A DNA stretch of 64,000 bases, from positions 1,528,700 through 1,592,699 of the forward strand of contig NZ_CP011382.1 of the NCBI RefSeq assembly GCF_000734895.2. The letters are read 5' to 3'. Each line of letters starts with the position of its first letter. Positions within the stretch are counted from its first letter, which is position 1. This document shows positions 25,945 through 34,956 of this stretch, one piece after another. The notes beneath the pieces are model-generated. The model was not told the origin of the DNA. It saw only the letters and a program-made list of their open reading frames with translations, and made no database searches. Origin of the DNA: Calothrix sp. 336/3 (GTDB taxonomy: Bacteria; Cyanobacteriota; Cyanobacteriia; Cyanobacteriales; Nostocaceae). The position numbers and the translations under genes are program-made.

Positions 25945-28155
25945 CTATTTTACTTTAGGTACGGAAGCTTCTACACTATCCTTATCACCTGTAATCCGTT
26001 CAGCACTCATAGTTTGTCTGTAGTATTGTTGGTAGTAGCTGTAAGCGGCTGGTGCAGCTTCTTTTGACTTATTCGCAATCATCCCTAACAGAGGAGTGCC
26101 AGAAATTTGCATTTCTTCCAAAGCCTGTTGGAACATAGTGCGTTTTAATTTACCTAAACCTGCCACTAAAACCATACCGTTGGTGTTGGCGGCTAGCAAA
26201 TTTGCATCCGCGAAACCCACGACAGGAGGAGTATCATAGATTACCAAGTCAAAGCTATCATGCATTTCATTCATTAAATCCTGCATTTTTTGAGATGCAA
26301 GTAAGCGGACAGAGTCTGGGGGAATCGGACCTGCGGACATGAGGTAAAGGTTGTCTTCGAGGGGCGATCGCTCAATCACATTACTCCAATCCAAATCCGC
26401 CGAAATGACATCAGTTAACCCCTGAATATTCATCAAACCCACACGCTGATGCAAAGAGGGAAAACGCAAATTCGCATCCACCAGTAACACCCGTTGCCCC
26501 ATAGCTGCCGCCGCTAAAGCCAAATGAATCGCCACCGTAGACTTGCCATCCCCCTGATCAGCCGAACTAATCACCAAAGAACGAATCGGTGAGTCAGAAC
26601 CCAGCAAGAGAATATTGGTATATAGGGAACGAAAAACCTCAAAGAAGGAAGCACGAGCGGCTTGGGGTAATCCTGCTGCCAAACTATCCTGTTTCTTAAC
26701 AGCCAATTCTTTCCGTAAGGGAACTACACCCAACAACGGTAATCCTGTTGCTTCTTTGAGGTCTTTGGAAGTGTAAAATACATTACTCAGTTTATCTACT
26801 ACTAAAGCTGCCCCAGTACCTAGGAGTAAGCCTAGTAATCCGCCCAAAGCCAGGTTTCGTTTCGCACTATCAGATACTGCTTCTGGTTTCTGAACTTTGG
26901 TAAATTCCGGATCTAAAGACCTCCATGGTTGTAATCTTTGGGCATACTCAATCCGTAATGCCTGTTGCTTGCTGGTAAACTGAGTCAGGGCATCATTGGC
27001 AATTTTCAGTTCCTGCTGGATATTATCATAGTCTCGATTCACCGCCGCTAAGGCTCGCAGGTAGCTATTGAGATTATTAATTTTATCTTCTAGGGAAGCA
27101 TCACGGGCTCGCAATTCCTGAATCCGACTTTGAAAATCTCGATTCACCCGCGCTTTTTCCGTATCTAACATCCCAATCATTGTGCTTTTTTGCTCTGCTA
27201 GTCGTTGCATTCCCTCTTCTTGATTGGTGAAGATGGAACCCCGTTTGGCAATATCTGCATCAATTGATTGAATTTGGTCTAAGATTTTTTGGTAGCGGGC
27301 ATTCTCACTCAGGATGGAAAAACTAGCTGCCGCTCCTGGTTGTTGGGTAAGCTCTTTTTGTAAATCTTGGTATTTAGATACCATTTGTTCCAACTGTACC
27401 CGGTTTTCGATACGCTGCTGGGTAAAAACGTTGATTTGTGTGGAAATTTCCTGGGATCTACTTGCTGGATCAACTAAATTATTCTGTTGTCGTATTGCCC
27501 GTAATCTTTCTTGCCACATTTTTACCCTTTGTTCTAAGGGTACCCTTTGTTGCTCAACAAATTTAATTGCCTGCTCTACATCATTGCGCCGCTCTGCCAA
27601 ACTATAGTTGAGGTAAGCACGGGCAACAGCACTTAAAAAGTCACGGGTAATCTCTTCGTTGGGACTGATGTATTCGACTTCGAGAATATTGACATTTTGT
27701 TTTTTAGATGCAATGTTCAAACCTCCAACGATGGATTCATAGGTAAATTCCATCTCTGGATATTTTTGCTGGTATTTGGCTTGTAATTCTTTAATTACAG
27801 GATTGAGAACTCGGCGACTCTGTAGTACTTGAATTGTAGTTTCTGTTGAGGATTCCGGTGCGGTGACAGAACCTAAAGTTTGTGGCACATTGGCGATCGC
27901 CTTACTTTCTCCCGTAACCGGTTCTGTCAGAATCTCAAAACTACCTTGATATGCTGGAGGATCGGTTTTTGCCTTTAAAACTGCTGCCGTTGCCACAACA
28001 CCAGTAATACCAACAACTAATAAAGCACGACGACGCAGGGTTGCTCCGACTTGACCTAAATTTAATCCTCCCTCTTCTCCATCATTATTTCCTTGATTGA
28101 ACTGAATAGCTTGAGATGGTGACAACGGTTGCAGATATCTGTCTGACTTCAGCAT
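25945..28155 (-). CDS. Polysaccharide co-polymerase / BY-kinase (Wzc-like)
   Basis: 736 residues. A Wzz domain with a first TM helix at about 42-58 (ALLVVGITGVVATAAVL) is followed by a long periplasmic coiled coil (about 190-400) and a second TM (LALGGLLGLLLGTGAALVV near 440). The cytoplasmic BY-kinase domain has Walker A SADQGDGKST near 535, Walker A' VLLVDANLR and Walker B LVIYDTPP. The C-terminus contains the expected Tyr cluster (AAYSYYQQYYRQT). Such proteins control chain length and export of polysaccharides, with autophosphorylation of the Tyr cluster. No Wza or Wzy gene is adjacent; the polysaccharide locus lies 10 kb away. Confidence 0.92.
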   Translation of the reverse strand: MLKSDRYLQPLSPSQAIQFNQGNNDGEEGGLNLGQVGATLRRRALLVVGITGVVATAAVLKAKTDPPAYQGSFEILTEPVTGESKAIANVPQTLGSVTAPESSTETTIQVLQSRRVLNPVIKELQAKYQQKYPEMEFTYESIVGGLNIASKKQNVNILEVEYISPNEEITRDFLSAVARAYLNYSLAERRNDVEQAIKFVEQQRVPLEQRVKMWQERLRAIRQQNNLVDPASRSQEISTQINVFTQQRIENRVQLEQMVSKYQDLQKELTQQPGAAASFSILSENARYQKILDQIQSIDADIAKRGSIFTNQEEGMQRLAEQKSTMIGMLDTEKARVNRDFQSRIQELRARDASLEDKINNLNSYLRALAAVNRDYDNIQQELKIANDALTQFTSKQQALRIEYAQRLQPWRSLDPEFTKVQKPEAVSDSAKRNLALGGLLGLLLGTGAALVVDKLSNVFYTSKDLKEATGLPLLGVVPLRKELAVKKQDSLAAGLPQAARASFFEVFRSLYTNILLLGSDSPIRSLVISSADQGDGKSTVAIHLALAAAAMGQRVLLVDANLRFPSLHQRVGLMNIQGLTDVISADLDWSNVIERSPLEDNLYLMSAGPIPPDSVRLLASQKMQDLMNEMHDSFDLVIYDTPPVVGFADANLLAANTNGMVLVAGLGKLKRTMFQQALEEMQISGTPLLGMIANKSKEAAPAAYSYYQQYYRQTMSAERITGDKDSVEASVPKVK

Positions 28156-29047
28156 AGCCTTGGTAAGATAAATTACTTTTACTACCGATATGGTTTGCCT
28201 GTCTGACTAGGACTTAAGCCTAATTAAAAAAGAAACATCTTTAGGCAATCCAAATCAGTCCGATACTCGTGAGAGTCCGTAGAGAAATACGATAGATAGC
28301 TGTCCCTGGATAGAATTTTGTCAATGCCCCTGCACTTTAGAGCATTAGGTTATACCTACAGTAACATTGCGTAGGAGAAATTTGTGAACAGATTTTAACT
28401 TTGCTTAAAAATATATGAATTTTTTATACTATCTCTTTGATATGCGCTGTGAACTAATATCTCAGCCACAGATAAACTTTTTCCATCATGAAAAGTGGAG
28501 TTTTGTCATTACGACGTTAGGTAGACGAGGGAAGCGAGACTTCTCGCAGAGTATCAATCTCAGAATCTGGAGTTCCAAACTACGGTTATCAAAATAGACG
28601 AGGTTTAACTCTATGAAATAAATAATTCATTGTCATTCTGTGGGGGCTTTTGCGCTTGTCCATAGGGTGTGCAACACTTCATAGTAAGCGGCAGCACATC
28701 TAAATATATACAAAAGCGCTCACGCGCCTCGATGGTTCCTGAGCTTGTCGAAGGATTGAGTGTTCGATTGAGCTTCGCAGAACGTCCGAAGTCTTACCCA
28801 CGTTTGCAAAACAGCAAGCAAGACGCTTGCACTACTTGTTTTTTTACATAATTCTTAATTTTCTCAAAATAATACTTAGGTACTAATATATTTTGCTTGT
28901 TTCCAATCATGCTTACATCTGATTTGGAGTGTGTCCGGACAAACTTTTATTTGTCATGTGGATATTGATGATAGCGAATCACTTAATTTCTCACAAAAAA
29001 ACAACAAGGACAAGCATAAAGCCTGCCCTTGTAATTCAAATATAATG
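28156..29047. other. Intergenic region with dispersed repeats
   Basis: About 890 bases without a supported gene. It contains dispersed repeat pieces near 28500-28560 and 28660-28840 (including GGTTCCTGAGCTTGTCGAAG, widely seen in many bacteria), and a GCAAGC/GCTTGC hairpin near 28815 followed by a T-rich stretch. The BY-kinase promoter should lie in the right-hand flank of 28155. The short open frames at 28415 and 28669 consist of repeat sequence. Confidence 0.6.
28993..29033 (-). terminator. Intrinsic terminator of tRNA-Gln
   Basis: On the minus strand ACAAGGGCAGGC pairs with GCTTGTCCTTGT (12 bp with two G-U pairs) around a 5-base loop, followed within a few bases by seven T. It is placed 15 bases after the tRNA. 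Confidence 0.85.
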
Positions 29048-29119
29048 CTGGGGCGCTAGGATTCGAACCTAGGAATGCCGGGACCAAAACCCGGTGCCTT
29101 ACCACTTGGCGACGCCCCA
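29048..29119 (-). tRNA. trnQ: tRNA-Gln (UUG)
   Basis: The minus strand folds into a full cloverleaf: acceptor TGGGGCG pairs with CGCCCCA, discriminator G, D-arm GCCAAGTGGTAAGGC, anticodon stem CCGGG/CCCGG around TTTTGGT with anticodon TTG, and T-arm CTAGG TTCGAAT CCTAG. The 3' CCA is not encoded. A strong terminator follows. Confidence 0.97.
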
Positions 29120-29336
29120 TCGCGTTCACCTCAGCTATTATAGCAATGGCTGTCGGGAAAATGTCAAGTAGTTTGTGGCAATTTTGGGAAGTAATTTTCT
29201 CAGGGAATCCCAACTATGGAGTATTTTGTTTTGGTGAATTACTTTCCAGAAAAATAATTGCCACTATATATATTCATCGCTTAGGGTGATAGATAGAATT
29301 ATCCTATCAGCCTTAGAACCACTAACCTTACAGATT

Positions 29337-29657
29337 ATGTCTTCCACCAAGTTAAGTCTCAGCCTGAGTATGATTTTGGCTTCATTGGTGAATTTAGCCA
29401 CAAGTCAAGCCAGACAGCGAAAAACTAAAGTCTATGATTGTACCGAATTTGTCTGTGGACAGGACTATGTCTTGGAGACTACAGATGATGGCAGCTACAT
29501 CACAGCTCAATTTAGAGGTGTAAAAGCAGGTGACCATATTATCTTAAATAACGGTTCCGGCTCCCAGCGCTATCGAGTCGAAGAAATTGATTATTATTCT
29601 GAACCCTCTGATATGTGGACAGCATTATTGAAGGTAGCGGAAGAGATTCCAGGATGA
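29337..29657 (+). CDS. Small exported hypothetical protein
   Basis: 106 residues from ATG 29337, chosen over the GTG at 29286 because it starts a signal peptide directly (MSSTKLSLSLSMILASLVNLA, cleavage after TSQA). The mature part is a small acidic domain with two close Cys (YDCTEFVCGQDYVLETTDDG) and a beta-rich segment (YITAQFRGVKAGDHIILNNG). It is not recognised as a named family. It stands alone between the tRNA and the RiPP cluster. Confidence 0.65.
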   Translation: MSSTKLSLSLSMILASLVNLATSQARQRKTKVYDCTEFVCGQDYVLETTDDGSYITAQFRGVKAGDHIILNNGSGSQRYRVEEIDYYSEPSDMWTALLKVAEEIPG

Positions 29658-30174
29658 TGGGGACTCTAGACTTAGCTTGCAGGCTCGCCAAGCTTGTTTT
29701 ACATCTATCAAATAACAGTATTTTTGCACTCGAAAAGCTGTATGCATATATTTTCTAACTTTATAAAAAATTAACTGTATTCAGAAAAATTATATTGTTT
29801 TCATAAATTTGACCAACAATGTGTGTATTCTGTATGTATACTTGGCTGTAGAAACGTACGTAAGCATCTCCACCAAATTAAAGTATTTAATTTAGCCTTT
29901 TAACTCTTCCGTAGTTAAATAAGTGTTCAAGTAAGCAATTAAGAAAGCATTTCAGACCAGGGAAAATCAACGAAATGCCTTGTTGTCTTCAGAAAAACCA
30001 AAGTATTTGAGTCATTGCTTATGACTTGGAGAAGAAATCAATTAATTTATACACAAATTATCTTCTCCCAGAGCCATTGTTGATAAATATTTTCCTGCCT
30101 CTCAACGGAGAGAGTATCTACACGGAAAATACTTGTCTGAGGCGAAATTTAGTAATTGTTGAGATTGAGGTGAC
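29658..30174. other. Upstream region of the RiPP cluster
   Basis: 517 AT-rich bases with no gene. A possible promoter lies at 29809-29838. Downstream are inverted segments able to fold in a leader RNA: GGAGAAGA and TCTTCTCC near 30031-30068, and GAGTCAT/ATGACTT near 30009-30028. Nothing matches a known riboswitch. Confidence 0.5.
29809..29838 (+). promoter_or_regulatory. Possible promoter of the RiPP cluster
   Basis: TTGACC (29809-29814) and TATGTA (29833-29838) with an 18-base spacer, followed by an untranslated leader of about 330 bases. Based only on consensus similarity. Confidence 0.3.
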
Positions 30175-30489
30175 ATGAGTAGTCAAGAATTGCAAATGCA
30201 AATATCAGATACCTCTTTTGTCAGTGTTTGTGCTGACCAAATATCCTCTGACTTGGGTGGAGAAATTGTTATTCTTAACCTGAAAACAGGAGTGTATCAC
30301 GGTTTAAATGAAGTTGGTAGTCGAATTTGGGATTTAATTCAGCAACCCAAACCAGTAAAAGATATCCAAGCTGCGTTACTAGCAGAGTATGAGGTGACAT
30401 TGGAGGAGTGCGATCGCGATTTACAAGCATTACTGCAAGATCTCATTCATGCTGAATTAATTGAGGTCAAAAATGAGACTGCTGCATAA
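30175..30489 (+). CDS. PqqD-family recognition protein (lasso B1 type)
   Basis: 104 residues. The PqqD fold is visible as short strands and helices: VCADQISSDLGGEIVILNLKTGVYHGLNEVGSRIWDLI, then helices DIQAALLAEYEV and CDRDLQALLQDLIHAELIE. The element GVYHGLNEVGSRIWDLI is typical of B1/PqqD proteins that bind the leader peptide and present it to the protease and cyclase. GAGGTGAC sits just before the ATG. It overlaps the B2 gene by 17 bp, and both precede the cyclase gene; this order is characteristic of lasso-type clusters. Confidence 0.92.
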   Translation: MSSQELQMQISDTSFVSVCADQISSDLGGEIVILNLKTGVYHGLNEVGSRIWDLIQQPKPVKDIQAALLAEYEVTLEECDRDLQALLQDLIHAELIEVKNETAA

Positions 30490-30910
30490 ATTGCAGAGAT
30501 TACAACCAGGAGACTTACAATTTTTAGCTCAGACTTTTTTGATACTGGCTGCTATCCGTATCGGACTAAAGTTATTCAAGTTTCGTGATTTACTGAAATT
30601 TCTGCATCGAATTAGTCAACCTAGTTGTAAAACTGCCAAACCAGTATCCATCAATAAAATTGTTTGGGCTGTCAACGTTGCGACTCGTTATTTACCAGGA
30701 GTCAAATGTCTTGCCCGTGCCCTAGCCACAGAGTTGATAATGCGTCGTAATGGTTACAATCCAGAACTGCGAATTGGTGTCGCAAAAGATACCACAGGCA
30801 AGCTAGAAGCACACGCCTGGATTGAGTATCAAGGATTGATAATTATCGGTAATCTCTCAGACCTTTCCCGTTTCATGCCACTGCCATCATTAGTAGGAGT
30901 GAAAATATGA
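30473..30910 (+). CDS. Lasso-type B2 leader protease (transglutaminase-like fold)
   Basis: 145 residues from ATG 30473, which has GAGG 8 bases upstream (a TTG four codons earlier is rejected). The catalytic Cys79 is in YLPGVKCLARALATELIMRR and His114 in EAHAWIEYQG; the third residue is probably an acid nearby. This is the transglutaminase-like Cys protease of lasso peptide pathways (B2), which removes the leader once B1 has bound it. The N-terminal hydrophobic stretch FLAQTFLILAAIRIGL suggests membrane association. ATGA overlap with the cyclase gene. Confidence 0.93.
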   Translation: MRLLHKLQRLQPGDLQFLAQTFLILAAIRIGLKLFKFRDLLKFLHRISQPSCKTAKPVSINKIVWAVNVATRYLPGVKCLARALATELIMRRNGYNPELRIGVAKDTTGKLEAHAWIEYQGLIIIGNLSDLSRFMPLPSLVGVKI

Positions 30911-32922
30911 GTGGTATTTTGGGAATATATCATCTTGATGGTTGTCCTGTAGAGGAGAAATATTTACAACAGATGGTAGATATTCTCGCCCATAGGGGAC
31001 CTGATGGTGCAGATATCTGGGTTGATGGTGGTGTAGGTTTGGGACATCGGATGCTGTGGACAACACCAGAATCCTTAATAGAAAAGTTACCAGGAACCAA
31101 CCAAACAGGTGATTTGATAATTACTGCCGATGCTCGCATCGATAACCGCGAAGAACTATTAGAAAAACTATATAATTTATACTTTCCTGAATATTCTGTA
31201 GATAAAATTACTGATAGTCAGATTATTTTAGCTGCCTATGAACAATGGGGTGAGCATTGCCCGGAGTATCTTTTAGGTGACTTTGCCTTTGCAATTTGGG
31301 ACAAGCGCCAACAAATACTCTTTTGTGCCCGTGACCATTTTGGAGTCAAGCCTTTTTATTACCATCATCAACCAGGTAAGAGCTTTGTTTTTGCCTCCGA
31401 AATCAAGGCGTTATTTTGCTTACCCTATGTACCCCGTCGTCTCGATGAAGTCAGGCTTGGGGATTACTTGTCATTCATGATGGAAGATAAAATTATTACT
31501 TCCTATACAAATATTCTGCGGCTACCACCAGCCCATAGTATGGTGATTAGTTCTCAAGGGATTCAATCCTGGTGTTATTGGATACTTGACATACAGAAAG
31601 AGATTAAACTAAAGTCAGATGAGGAATACGCAGATGAATTTTGTAAAATTTTTACAGAGTCTGTGCGCTGTCGCTTGCGTAGTGCTTTCCCAGTTGCTTC
31701 TCATCTCAGTGGAGGTTTAGATTCTTCCTCTGTCACCTGTATGGCGCGTCACCTCTTGTCATCAGACAGTCAAAAATTACACAGTATTTCCCTAGTTTTT
31801 GACGAAGTGACAGAGTGTGATGAGCGTGATTACATACACAAAGTCCTAGAGCAAGGTGGCATTACACCCCATTTCTTACATGGCGATCGCTTTGGTCCGT
31901 TGTCAGATATAGATAAAATCTGGAAACATGAAGATGAAGCGCTGCTCGGTCCGAGTCACTTTTATCCTTGGCGACTTAATCGTAAAGCTCAAGAAATAGG
32001 AGCGCGTGTCTGCCTTGATGGTTTTGACGGTGATTCTACAGTATCTCATGGTGTATACAGACTGCGAGAATTAGCAGTTCAAGAAAAATGGGAAACTTTT
32101 GCTCAAGAAGTAGTAGCAGTTTCTCCAGAATTACGTAGTTCCCCAAGAACTTTAGCTTTAGGCTATGCTTCTTGCTACCTAGTTCAACTGGTTAAACAAT
32201 TTCGCTGGATTCGTTTTTTCAAGGCAATTAATCAACTTCACAAGTATTTGGGTTTTTCTCGTAAATACTTGGTACACAATTATTTTTTTTGGGAATTGAT
32301 ACCACAGCAAATATGGCAGTGGTGGTTTACAAGAGGTAAACCCCAAAATTCTCTCAAATCTTTGATTAAATCCAGTTTTGCTAAGGAAATTCACCTGCAA
32401 AAGCGGATTAATAACTTGGGAATTAATAAGCCAATGATGACAGATAGGGAATATCAATGGCGATCAATGACTACAGGATTGCGGGTATATTCCCTAGAAC
32501 AATCAGATAGATATGCTGCGGCGTTTTCTTTAGAATCTCGCCATCCTTTTATGGATAAGCGACTGATTGAGTTTTGTCTAGCATTACCTGCCGAACAAAA
32601 ACTGTACCAAGGGTGGACACGGATGGTAATGCGTCGGGCAATGACTAAAATTTTGCCAGAAGCTATCCAATGGAGGGTAGGCAAAGCCAATGCTCAAGGA
32701 AATTTTCGCCATGGATTACTCAAAATAGATCGTCATATTTTAGAAGATATAATTATCAATCAACTAAAAATTATTCAGCCATATGTAAATGTTGATATGC
32801 TAAAAGAAAATTTTTCTTGTTTGACATCTGAATCGAAAGAACAGGATATAAATATCATCACAATTTGGCAAGTAATTATTTTAGCTGCATGGCTGCATAG
32901 GGAAAAGAAATGCCATCAATGA
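30907..32922 (+). CDS. Asparagine-synthetase-like macrolactam synthetase (lasso cyclase type)
   Basis: 671 residues. An N-terminal class II glutamine amidotransferase-like domain (1-200) has RGPDG and GEHCPEYLLGDFAFAIWD, but the nucleophile Cys2 is replaced: the protein starts MSGILGIY instead of MCGI, so glutaminase activity is not expected. The synthetase domain has the ATP pyrophosphatase loop SGGLDSSS at 268-275 and later YSLEQSDRYAAAFSLESRHPFMD, as in AsnB-like cyclases. In lasso pathways this enzyme adenylates an Asp/Glu side chain of the core peptide and closes the isopeptide ring. Position between B2 and the precursor gene supports that role. Ordinary asparagine synthetase is unlikely given the cluster and the lost Cys2. 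Confidence 0.92.
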   Translation: MSGILGIYHLDGCPVEEKYLQQMVDILAHRGPDGADIWVDGGVGLGHRMLWTTPESLIEKLPGTNQTGDLIITADARIDNREELLEKLYNLYFPEYSVDKITDSQIILAAYEQWGEHCPEYLLGDFAFAIWDKRQQILFCARDHFGVKPFYYHHQPGKSFVFASEIKALFCLPYVPRRLDEVRLGDYLSFMMEDKIITSYTNILRLPPAHSMVISSQGIQSWCYWILDIQKEIKLKSDEEYADEFCKIFTESVRCRLRSAFPVASHLSGGLDSSSVTCMARHLLSSDSQKLHSISLVFDEVTECDERDYIHKVLEQGGITPHFLHGDRFGPLSDIDKIWKHEDEALLGPSHFYPWRLNRKAQEIGARVCLDGFDGDSTVSHGVYRLRELAVQEKWETFAQEVVAVSPELRSSPRTLALGYASCYLVQLVKQFRWIRFFKAINQLHKYLGFSRKYLVHNYFFWELIPQQIWQWWFTRGKPQNSLKSLIKSSFAKEIHLQKRINNLGINKPMMTDREYQWRSMTTGLRVYSLEQSDRYAAAFSLESRHPFMDKRLIEFCLALPAEQKLYQGWTRMVMRRAMTKILPEAIQWRVGKANAQGNFRHGLLKIDRHILEDIIINQLKIIQPYVNVDMLKENFSCLTSESKEQDINIITIWQVIILAAWLHREKKCHQ

Positions 32923-33035
32923 AAATTTTAGACTTGGCAGGTTGTTAGTAATCAAGTAACACCGTAAGTCCAATTTATTGGGGCAAAGCACTACCAAAAA
33001 AATCACACTAACTCACATTTTTCAGGAGAAAAAAC

Positions 33036-33260
33036 ATGAAGAAGGTTTATAGCCAGCCTCTGATGACTAATCACGGTAGCGTTGAAGAAATGACCAAATT
33101 TTTCGACCCTTCACCAAGTTCTACAGATTTTATATTTTTTCCCGGTGACAATGCCGCAGATGGTCAATTGAGCGGTAGATCAGGCGATGCTAATGGAACA
33201 TGCACTAATGGGGGTAATATAGGGCAGTGTAACTATAGTCGCAGAGCTTCTGCTCTTTAA
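33036..33260 (+). CDS. RiPP (lasso-type) precursor peptide
   Basis: 74 residues with AGGAGA upstream of the ATG. The leader motif YxxPxLxxxGxxxxxT is met as Tyr5, Pro8, Met10, Gly14 and Thr20 (YSQPLMTNHGSVEEMT). After the leader the sequence is rich in Gly, Asn, Ser and Asp, with PSSTDFIFFPGD, two Cys (56 and 65) and the tail SRRASAL. No standard core follows Thr20. Scanning every acidic residue for a 7-, 8- or 9-residue ring starting at Gly, Ala, Ser or Cys leaves a single choice, Gly43 to Asp51 (GQLSGRSGD), with a 23-residue tail. The product may therefore be an unusual lasso or other macrolactam, possibly with a disulfide. Confidence 0.88.
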   Translation: MKKVYSQPLMTNHGSVEEMTKFFDPSPSSTDFIFFPGDNAADGQLSGRSGDANGTCTNGGNIGQCNYSRRASAL

Positions 33261-34060
33261 CTAAAGATGACATTAATCTTCTTAGAGGGTGTTTATAAAT
33301 TTGGCAAAAACCGCAATTTATCATGCTGAAGGTAGCAATAGCATATTGTAGGTGCTAGCCTTTTCAGTGAGTAGCAAAACCTAGATTCTAAAAGCAAGCA
33401 TACCCTTCGCGGTAAGTGGAGCTATACCCTAGGCTTTACGTTTCACTCAGAATGACATATTTATTTTATAAACACCCTCTGAGAGATTTCCTGCAAGTAA
33501 TTTCAGTACAACTGATACAAAGTGTAGCAGAAATAATTATCGATTTGAGATTCAGGTTGATAGTTGAAAAAAGCTGAAAATTATCTTAAATAAGCTTTTT
33601 GGCTTCTGCCTTACTGTTCTTACTTTGTAGCTTAACAGTATAGTTTTTCAGGAAATTATACTAAGCTGTGCCTCTAAACTTATGAGGTTGTTTGAAAAAG
33701 GTCTTCTCTGTTATTTTGTAGATATTTTTGCAGCTTTTCTTAAGGTAAACAACATAGGGAAATATAGGTGTAAGACTTCTCGTAGAGTAATATCTCGATA
33801 TGTATAAAAAAGCCTAAATCATTCCTGACACTGCGCTGCGCTAAGAATGACAGAATAAAACATTTTCGAGCTTTTCAGGCATCCTTCAAAAGAGGTACAG
33901 CTTTCTTAAATTGTAAACAATCAAATAGTAATAGTAGAGAGAAGGGACTAAGAAATATTGTTTGCCTTTGTGTTTAATTATTAGTTTTCTCTGGTTCATG
34001 CTTGTTTCTAAAAAATGTTTCAGTCCCGTTTATCAAGGTTGAATAATATCTCACGATAAT
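33261..34060. other. Long gap inside the RiPP cluster
   Basis: 800 bases between the precursor and the kinase gene. It holds the 197-bp MITE-like element at 33284-33480 and, near 33770-33850, pieces of dispersed repeats. The remaining sequence is AT-rich with no gene; a second promoter for the downstream kinase, exporter and nucleotidyltransferase-family genes would be needed if the element blocks read-through. Confidence 0.6.
33284..33480. mobile_element. 197-bp MITE-like element after the precursor gene
   Basis: Perfect 16-bp terminal inverted repeats AGAGGGTGTTTATAAA at 33284-33299 and, inverted, at 33465-33480. The inside is non-coding and contains CACTCAGAATGACA, a palindrome-type dispersed repeat piece. 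No target duplication is certain. Confidence 0.8.
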
Positions 34061-34951
34061 ATGTACATATGTAGCGCCTATAATCTTTGCATCCATTCCG
34101 AAACACCTTTACCTGAACTACCAAAGTCTGAGGGTAAAGCAGATATAATTGTGCGCTTGGGGAAAGATTTAGATCATATATCTAGAGAAACAATCGATGG
34201 AAATCAGCGAGTACTAGGCAAAATTGACGACATAGCCATTTTTCTGGCAGAAGACGGGCGACAATTGACAATTGAACCGATGGATGGGATTGATGAGTCG
34301 ATACTTGCCCCTAATATAGCTGGTTCAATGATATCTGTTTTATTAGCACAGCGAGGGTTACTAGTTCTCCATGCTAGTAGTGTAGTGATTAATCATCGAG
34401 CAGTAGCATTCATGGGTGGTTCGGGTTGGGGAAAGTCAACTTTAGCAGCAGCTTTCCATCGTCAAGGTTACTCTGTTTTAACAGAGGATGTTATGGCTGT
34501 GGATATTGTGATGAATCATGGGTTAGTAATTCCCAGTTTTCCTCAGTTTAAACTGTGTTCTGAATCTCTAAACTCCTTAGGGCAAGATAGTAACAACTTA
34601 CCCAGTGTATTTCCGAATGGTATTAAGTTATCCTATCGCTTTCAGGATGGTTTTCGGGCAACACCCTTAGTCTTAGAGCGAATTTATGTACTAGCAAAGG
34701 GCGATCGCCATACAATCACAAAATTAAGACCCCAGGAAGCTTTTCTGGAGTTGCTTCGTCATAGCTTTTCTACAAGTATCCTCAAATCCCCACAATCCCA
34801 TGCTTTACATATGCAGCAGTGCAATTGGTTGGTGAAAAATATACCTTTCAGTCGCTTTTCCAGGAAACCATCACTATCAGAACTCCCTGAGTTAGTGAAA
34901 CTAGTGGAAGAAGATATCGCAGCAGCAAATCCAGAATTACTTGTTGACTGA
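34061..34951 (+). CDS. HprK-like kinase of the RiPP cluster
   Basis: 296 residues. The P-loop GGSGWGKST lies at 119-127, preceded by VLHASSVVI and followed by an acidic residue in VLTEDVMAV, which together define the HPr kinase/phosphatase-like fold. Members of this group sit in lasso clusters, where characterised ones phosphorylate a serine at the peptide C-terminus. Here the precursor ends SRRASAL, so Ser72 or Ser68 would be candidates. The normal HprK substrate HPr is not encoded nearby. The exporter gene starts 5 bp downstream. Confidence 0.85.
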   Translation: MYICSAYNLCIHSETPLPELPKSEGKADIIVRLGKDLDHISRETIDGNQRVLGKIDDIAIFLAEDGRQLTIEPMDGIDESILAPNIAGSMISVLLAQRGLLVLHASSVVINHRAVAFMGGSGWGKSTLAAAFHRQGYSVLTEDVMAVDIVMNHGLVIPSFPQFKLCSESLNSLGQDSNNLPSVFPNGIKLSYRFQDGFRATPLVLERIYVLAKGDRHTITKLRPQEAFLELLRHSFSTSILKSPQSHALHMQQCNWLVKNIPFSRFSRKPSLSELPELVKLVEEDIAAANPELLVD

Positions 34952-34956
34952 AAATA

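Noticed and set aside
28415..28851. Two 60-codon plus-strand frames
   Set aside because: They overlap dispersed repeats, lack ribosome sites and have no protein-like sequence.
30907..32922. Housekeeping asparagine synthetase (asnB)
   Set aside because: The catalytic Cys2 is missing and the gene is embedded in B1, B2 and precursor genes.
33056..33130. Lasso core starting right after leader Thr20
   Set aside because: The residue at +1 would be Phe22 and no Asp or Glu falls at positions 7-9, so a normal ring cannot form.
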